From Hyphomicrobiales bacterium (lineage in GTDB: Bacteria; Pseudomonadota; Alphaproteobacteria; Rhizobiales; Rhizobiaceae), in the NCBI GenBank assembly GCA_900471515.1, contig UCFC01000004.1, positions 186,001-250,000 of the forward strand: DNA of 64,000 nt, in the 5' to 3' direction. The translations under genes were made by a program, and so were the position numbers. The notes beneath the pieces were generated by a model. The model worked only from the letters and a program-made list of their open reading frames with translations, was not told the DNA's origin and searched no databases. Positions 60,530-64,000 of the stretch are shown one piece after another; the stretch's first letter is position 1; every line of letters begins with the position of its first letter.

Positions 60530-61960
60530 GTGGAAAAGGCAGAAATCGGACTGATCGGCCTTGCCGTCATGGGTTCCAACCTGGCGCTCAACATTGCGGA
60601 AAAGGGCAACAAGATCGCGGTTTTCAACCGCACTCCTGAAAAAACGGATGAATTCTACGAAAGCGCCGGCGATCTCAAGAAGCAGATCATTCCCTGCAAG
60701 ACGATCGAGGAATTCGTCGAGGCGATCCGCCCGCCGCGGCCGATCATCATCATGATCAAGGCAGGCGAAGCCGTGGACCAGCAGATGGAGGCGCTTCGCC
60801 CGCACCTGCAGAAGAACGACATCATGATCGATGCCGGCAACGCCAACTTCCGCGATACGGTCGCCCGCTTCGACCGCCTCAAGGATACGGGCCTGACCTT
60901 CATCGGCATGGGCGTTTCGGGCGGCGAGGAAGGTGCCCGCCACGGCCCGTCGATCATGGTCGGCGGCACGGAAGATTCGTGGAAGCGCGTCGAGAAGGTG
61001 CTGACCTCGATCGCCGCCAAATATGATGGCGACCCCTGCGTCGCATGGCTCGGCAACGACGGTGCGGGCCATTTCGTCAAGACGATCCATAACGGCATCG
61101 AATATGCCGACATGCAGATGATCGCCGAAATCTACGGCATCCTGCGCGACGGCCTCGGCAAGAGCGCGTCGGAAATCTCCGGCATCTTCGGCGAGTGGAA
61201 CAAGGGCCGCCTGAATTCCTACCTGATCGAAATCTCCGAAAAGGTTCTGGCCGCCACCGACCCGATCTCCAAGACGCCGATGGTCGACATGATCCTCGAC
61301 AAGGCCGGCCAGAAGGGCACCGGCAAGTGGTCGGCGATCGAAGCGCAGAACATGGGCATTCCGGCAACCGGCATCGAAGCCGCCGTTGCCGCCCGCAGCC
61401 TGTCGTCGATGAAGGAACAGCGCGAAGCCGCCCAGAAGATCTTCGGCGATCTCGGCGCGGCCTTCCCGGTCGCCTACGGCCCCGACTTCAACAAGGACCT
61501 GGAACTGGCGCTGTTTGCCGGCAAGATCGGCGCCTATGCGCAGGGCTTTGCCGTCATGGCGGAAGCCTCCAAGGAGTTCAACTGGTCGCTGCCGATGCCG
61601 ACGATCGCCCGTATCTGGCGCGCCGGCTGCATCATCCGCTCGCAGTTCCTCGACGAGATCACCAAGGCGTTTACGGATGCGCCCGATGCGGCCAACCTCA
61701 TCGTCACGCCGGCGTTTTCGGCCATGGTCAAGGAATCGATCCCGGCGCTCCGCCGCGTCGTGACCGCAGCAATGGCCGCCGGCCTGCCGGTGCCGGCACT
61801 GGCCTCGGCGCTCACCTATTTCGACGCCTACCGCCAGGGCCGCGGCACTGCCAACCTCATCCAGGCGCAGCGCGACTTCTTCGGTGCCCACGGCTTCGAC
61901 CGCCTCGACGGCAAGGATTTCCATCACGGCCCCTGGGGCAGCGGTGCCTCGACCTTCTGA
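60530..61960 (+). CDS. gnd: 6-phosphogluconate dehydrogenase, decarboxylating
   Basis: A 476-residue enzyme of the oxidative pentose phosphate pathway. N-terminal Rossmann motif IGLIGLAVMGSNLALNIAEK with Asn-Arg-Thr (FNRTPEKT), consistent with NADP; GVSGGEEGARHGPSIMVGG, GAGHFVKTIHNGIEY and the C-terminal YFDAYR and HGPWG are all conserved. The start is GTG 60530 with GGAGG (60519-60523) 6 bases before. A strong terminator follows. Confidence 0.96.
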   Translation: MEKAEIGLIGLAVMGSNLALNIAEKGNKIAVFNRTPEKTDEFYESAGDLKKQIIPCKTIEEFVEAIRPPRPIIIMIKAGEAVDQQMEALRPHLQKNDIMIDAGNANFRDTVARFDRLKDTGLTFIGMGVSGGEEGARHGPSIMVGGTEDSWKRVEKVLTSIAAKYDGDPCVAWLGNDGAGHFVKTIHNGIEYADMQMIAEIYGILRDGLGKSASEISGIFGEWNKGRLNSYLIEISEKVLAATDPISKTPMVDMILDKAGQKGTGKWSAIEAQNMGIPATGIEAAVAARSLSSMKEQREAAQKIFGDLGAAFPVAYGPDFNKDLELALFAGKIGAYAQGFAVMAEASKEFNWSLPMPTIARIWRAGCIIRSQFLDEITKAFTDAPDAANLIVTPAFSAMVKESIPALRRVVTAAMAAGLPVPALASALTYFDAYRQGRGTANLIQAQRDFFGAHGFDRLDGKDFHHGPWGSGASTF

Positions 61961-61984
61961 GGTTTGTGCGGATAGAGACGAAGA

Positions 61985-62010
61985 GCCCGGCCATCGTGCC
62001 GGGCTTTTTG
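61985..62010 (+). terminator. rho-independent terminator of gnd
   Basis: AGCCCGGC (61985-61992) pairs with GCCGGGCT (61999-62006) around a 6-base loop, followed by TTTTT. Confidence 0.88.
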
Positions 62011-62146
62011 TCATGCAGCCGTCAGTGGCTGATCGCTGCAGCGAGGTTTTTGATGCTGCGTCACGCATTCTTCGGGAAAGGGACATGCCGCACCGTCTCC
62101 GCCTTCCCGGCGACGGCACAAATGCCTCTCCCCTGAGAACGCCCGT

Positions 62147-62656
62147 TCAGGGCAATATCGGCGGAATGTGATAGACGACGCAACCGTATTTGGGGGTCTG
62201 ACGGCGTTCCCTGACCTCGCCGCCGTAGGCTTCGGCAATCCTCCTGCTGGCAAGGTTTTCCTCGGCGACCGGGTATTCGAAATAGCGCACCGTCTGCGTT
62301 CTGCTCACCCATCTTGCCACTGCGCCGATCAGTTCGCTACCGAGGCGCTTGCCATGCACATCGCGGCGTAGCCAGATTCCGAGCTCCGGTGTGTCCGATT
62401 TGATGGCGTGCACGCCGAGAATGCCGAGGCAGCGGCTATCCTCCCGGCAGCGGGGGACGAGTGTGAGTTCCAATCCATCTTCCATTGCAGGGAGCCAGCT
62501 CTGCCAGACTTCGGCAAAGGCCGCCTCGCTCGCCGGCGCTTGCCAGGCGGTGAAGCGGGTGATCTCGGGGGAGATACAGGCGAAAACTTCACTGGCATCC
62601 TCTGCCCTGAAGGAGCTGAGGATCGTGCGTTCGGTCGGTATCTCGATTTTTCGCAT
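62147..62656 (-). CDS. GNAT family N-acetyltransferase (RimJ/RimL-like)
   Basis: A 169-residue acetyltransferase: IPTERTILSSFRAEDASEVF at the N-terminus, GILGVHAIKSDTPELGIWLR, the acetyl-CoA loop region VHGKRLGSELIGAVARW and NLASRRIAEAYGGEV near the end. The set matches Acetyltransf_3 (RimJ/RimL-like) proteins; substrate may be a protein N-terminus or a small amine. Single gene. Confidence 0.87.
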   Translation of the reverse strand: MRKIEIPTERTILSSFRAEDASEVFACISPEITRFTAWQAPASEAAFAEVWQSWLPAMEDGLELTLVPRCREDSRCLGILGVHAIKSDTPELGIWLRRDVHGKRLGSELIGAVARWVSRTQTVRYFEYPVAEENLASRRIAEAYGGEVRERRQTPKYGCVVYHIPPILP

Positions 62657-62702
62657 GTATCTCTCCGCGCTCGAACGTCAGCGTGACTGTCGTCCTGGAT
62701 GC

Positions 62703-63743
62703 TTACCGCCCGTTCGGCCATTCCGGCTTGCTGATCGACTGCAGCAGCTCCGCATCCACGCCATCGATGCGGGCGATCACCTGTTTGGCCATTTCGCGGC
62801 CGGCGTGGCGGACGTCTTCGTAGGCGGCGATGATTTCCGGGCGGATCCAGTTGAGGATCGGGGCGGATTGTTTGGAGACGAGGTCGACGTCGTGGCCGAG
62901 GCGCTTGCCGGCGGCTTCGATGCCGGCATTGACGGCGATGGTGGCGCTGCCGGCCGAGGAGACGATGCCGTCGGGGGCGCCGGGCGAGCGCATCATCTGC
63001 TCCACCGCGTCGCGGATCTCGGCAAGCGGGGCGTCGATATTGACGCGCAGCGGCACCTCTTCGGCGCCGTAATCGTGCAGGCCGGTCTGAAAGCCGATGC
63101 GGGTATGGGTGTAGTAGGTGAGCTTGCTCGGCGGCTGCAGCAGCGCGATGCGCTTGCGGCCGCGGCTGACGAGCTTCTGCACGGCCTGATGGGCGTAAGC
63201 CTCGTTGTCGAAGTCGTGATAGGGATGCACGAGCCCGCCATCGGTGCGGCCGTGGGTGGTGAAGGGCATGCCGCTTTCTGCGAGCAGGCGCACGCGCGGA
63301 TCGTCGGGCTCGACGCGGGAAATGATGACGCCGTCGGCCGAGCCCGTGTCGAGGATATAGCGCACCGGCAGCATGGGGTCCTTGCTGTGCGAATGCGGGG
63401 TGACGACGATATGGTAGGGCGTGCCGGTCAGCACTTCGGAAATGCCGAAGACCATCTGGCTGGAAAAGCCCATGATCTCCTCGTCGATGCTGAGGACGAG
63501 GGCGATGACGTTGGTCTTGCCGGTTCTCAGACGCACGCCGGCCCTGTTCGGCTGGTAGCCGAGCTGGCGGGCAACCATGCGCACCCGCTCCTTCGTTTCC
63601 GCGCCAATGTCCGGTGCGTCCTTCAGCGCCCGCGACACGGTCGTCACGCCGAGACCCGTCATGAAGGCGATCGTCTTCAATGTCGGGCGTTCGCGCTGAA
63701 CGGAACCGGATGCAGCTCCGCCGAAATTTCCGTTGTTTTCCAT
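62703..63743 (-). CDS. LacI family transcriptional regulator
   Basis: A 346-residue repressor-type protein. HTH near residues 20-75 ([40 protein letters not shown]) followed by the periplasmic-binding-like effector domain (Peripla_BP_3). The N-terminal pattern resembles rhizobial regulators of alpha-glucoside (AglR-type) operons, but this is only an impression. ATG 63743 is preferred; the frame is open to 63797. A candidate operator (63848-63861) lies in the upstream region towards an unseen divergent gene. Confidence 0.9.
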   Translation of the reverse strand: MENNGNFGGAASGSVQRERPTLKTIAFMTGLGVTTVSRALKDAPDIGAETKERVRMVARQLGYQPNRAGVRLRTGKTNVIALVLSIDEEIMGFSSQMVFGISEVLTGTPYHIVVTPHSHSKDPMLPVRYILDTGSADGVIISRVEPDDPRVRLLAESGMPFTTHGRTDGGLVHPYHDFDNEAYAHQAVQKLVSRGRKRIALLQPPSKLTYYTHTRIGFQTGLHDYGAEEVPLRVNIDAPLAEIRDAVEQMMRSPGAPDGIVSSAGSATIAVNAGIEAAGKRLGHDVDLVSKQSAPILNWIRPEIIAAYEDVRHAGREMAKQVIARIDGVDAELLQSISKPEWPNGR

Positions 63744-63847
63744 CCCTCTAGGCCCGCCTCGCGCGATTTGTTTCGCCTTATAGAGGCTTTTTTCCACGCT
63801 GTAAGCATGCCGGCGTGGAAAAAGCTCTCCTCCCTGAGCGAAACAAT

Positions 63848-63861
63848 CTGTAACGATACAG
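63848..63861. promoter_or_regulatory. candidate LacI-type operator
   Basis: CTGTAACGATACAG is a 14-bp palindrome with one mismatch pair and the central CG typical of LacI family operators, about 105 bp upstream of the LacI gene start at 63743. Confidence 0.55.
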
Positions 63862-64000
63862 TAGAAATGTCGAGCCTTTTTTCTGATCAGCGTTGCAGAG
63901 CAGTCCTCTCTGGTTGAATCGCCTGCCTGTCCCGCGATTTTTTGCGTCCGCGAAATCCACAGCAGGGGAAATTGTCAGATTATTCAGAAATTAATCAATA
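63862..64000. other. AT-richer region at right edge
   Basis: No gene is supported. It probably contains the promoter of a divergent gene outside the window; the sequence becomes AT-rich at 63965-64000. Confidence 0.4.

Overview
The window is a 64 kb piece of a high-GC alphaproteobacterial chromosome, most probably from the family Rhizobiaceae (Ensifer/Rhizobium/Agrobacterium/Shinella-like; the genus cannot be fixed by reading alone). The reasons are the very-long-chain fatty acid lipid A cluster (acpXL to lpxXL), an FnrN-type oxygen regulator with its own anaeroboxes, the aerobic (Pseudomonas denitrificans-type) cobalamin genes with the cob naming order cobP-W-N-O and cobA-B-C-D, an entericidin-like lipoprotein, DUF1127 mini-proteins, and several palindromic repeats of the kind scattered through rhizobial genomes. 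I see no phage, transposase, plasmid replication gene or CRISPR array; only one tRNA (Lys, CTT) is present.

Layout. 1-8.6 kb: the end of a PhzF-like gene, tRNA-Lys, a secreted isochorismatase-fold hydrolase, two methyltransferases, a polyprenyl-phosphate type glycosyltransferase, a DHA2 multidrug pump, a response regulator/histidine kinase hybrid and a DUF924 protein. 8.7-18.1 kb: a large MscS channel, a dimethylglycine/sarcosine dehydrogenase-like flavoprotein, a tandem of paralogous double-receiver proteins (the second with a GGEEF diguanylate cyclase), and a GlxA/AraC regulator. 18.3-27.6 kb: two small DUF1127-type genes, Kup potassium uptake, a CorC/HlyC-type membrane protein, a DUF882 peptidase-like protein, a LrhA/VtlR-like LysR regulator, a ModA-like protein, an entericidin and an orphan glycine-betaine-type binding protein.

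28.2-47.3 kb is the cobalamin region: cobQ; then a cobalamin riboswitch followed by cobP-cobW-cobN-cobO; then cobE; then the overlapping operon cobA-cobB-cobC-cobD. It is interrupted by convergent or unrelated genes (ClC channel, XRE regulator, NTF2-like, secreted isochorismatase-fold protein, TSUP permease, nucleoside hydrolase, MFS). The cobalt chelatase subunits CobS/CobT and most of the precorrin methyltransferases are not in this window.

47.3-64 kb: MFS transporter, another DUF1127 protein, a winged-helix/TPR regulator, an L,D-transpeptidase, fnrN, the acpXL-fabZXL-fabF2XL-fabF1XL-adhXL-lpxXL cluster that makes and transfers the 26-28 carbon acyl chain of rhizobial lipid A, a PAS protein, small VOC/SRPBCC proteins, an AraC regulator, gnd, an acetyltransferase and a LacI regulator facing an unseen divergent gene.

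The signals I consider most worth following are: a ketosynthase-like FabF2XL whose nucleophile Cys is replaced by Glu next to an intact FabF1XL (a chain-length-factor-like pair); a shared 50-bp dyad in front of both the LysR gene and a DUF1127-like gene 5 kb away; a 366-nt cobalamin riboswitch, much longer than usual; and two palindromic repeats inserted in frame within cobN.
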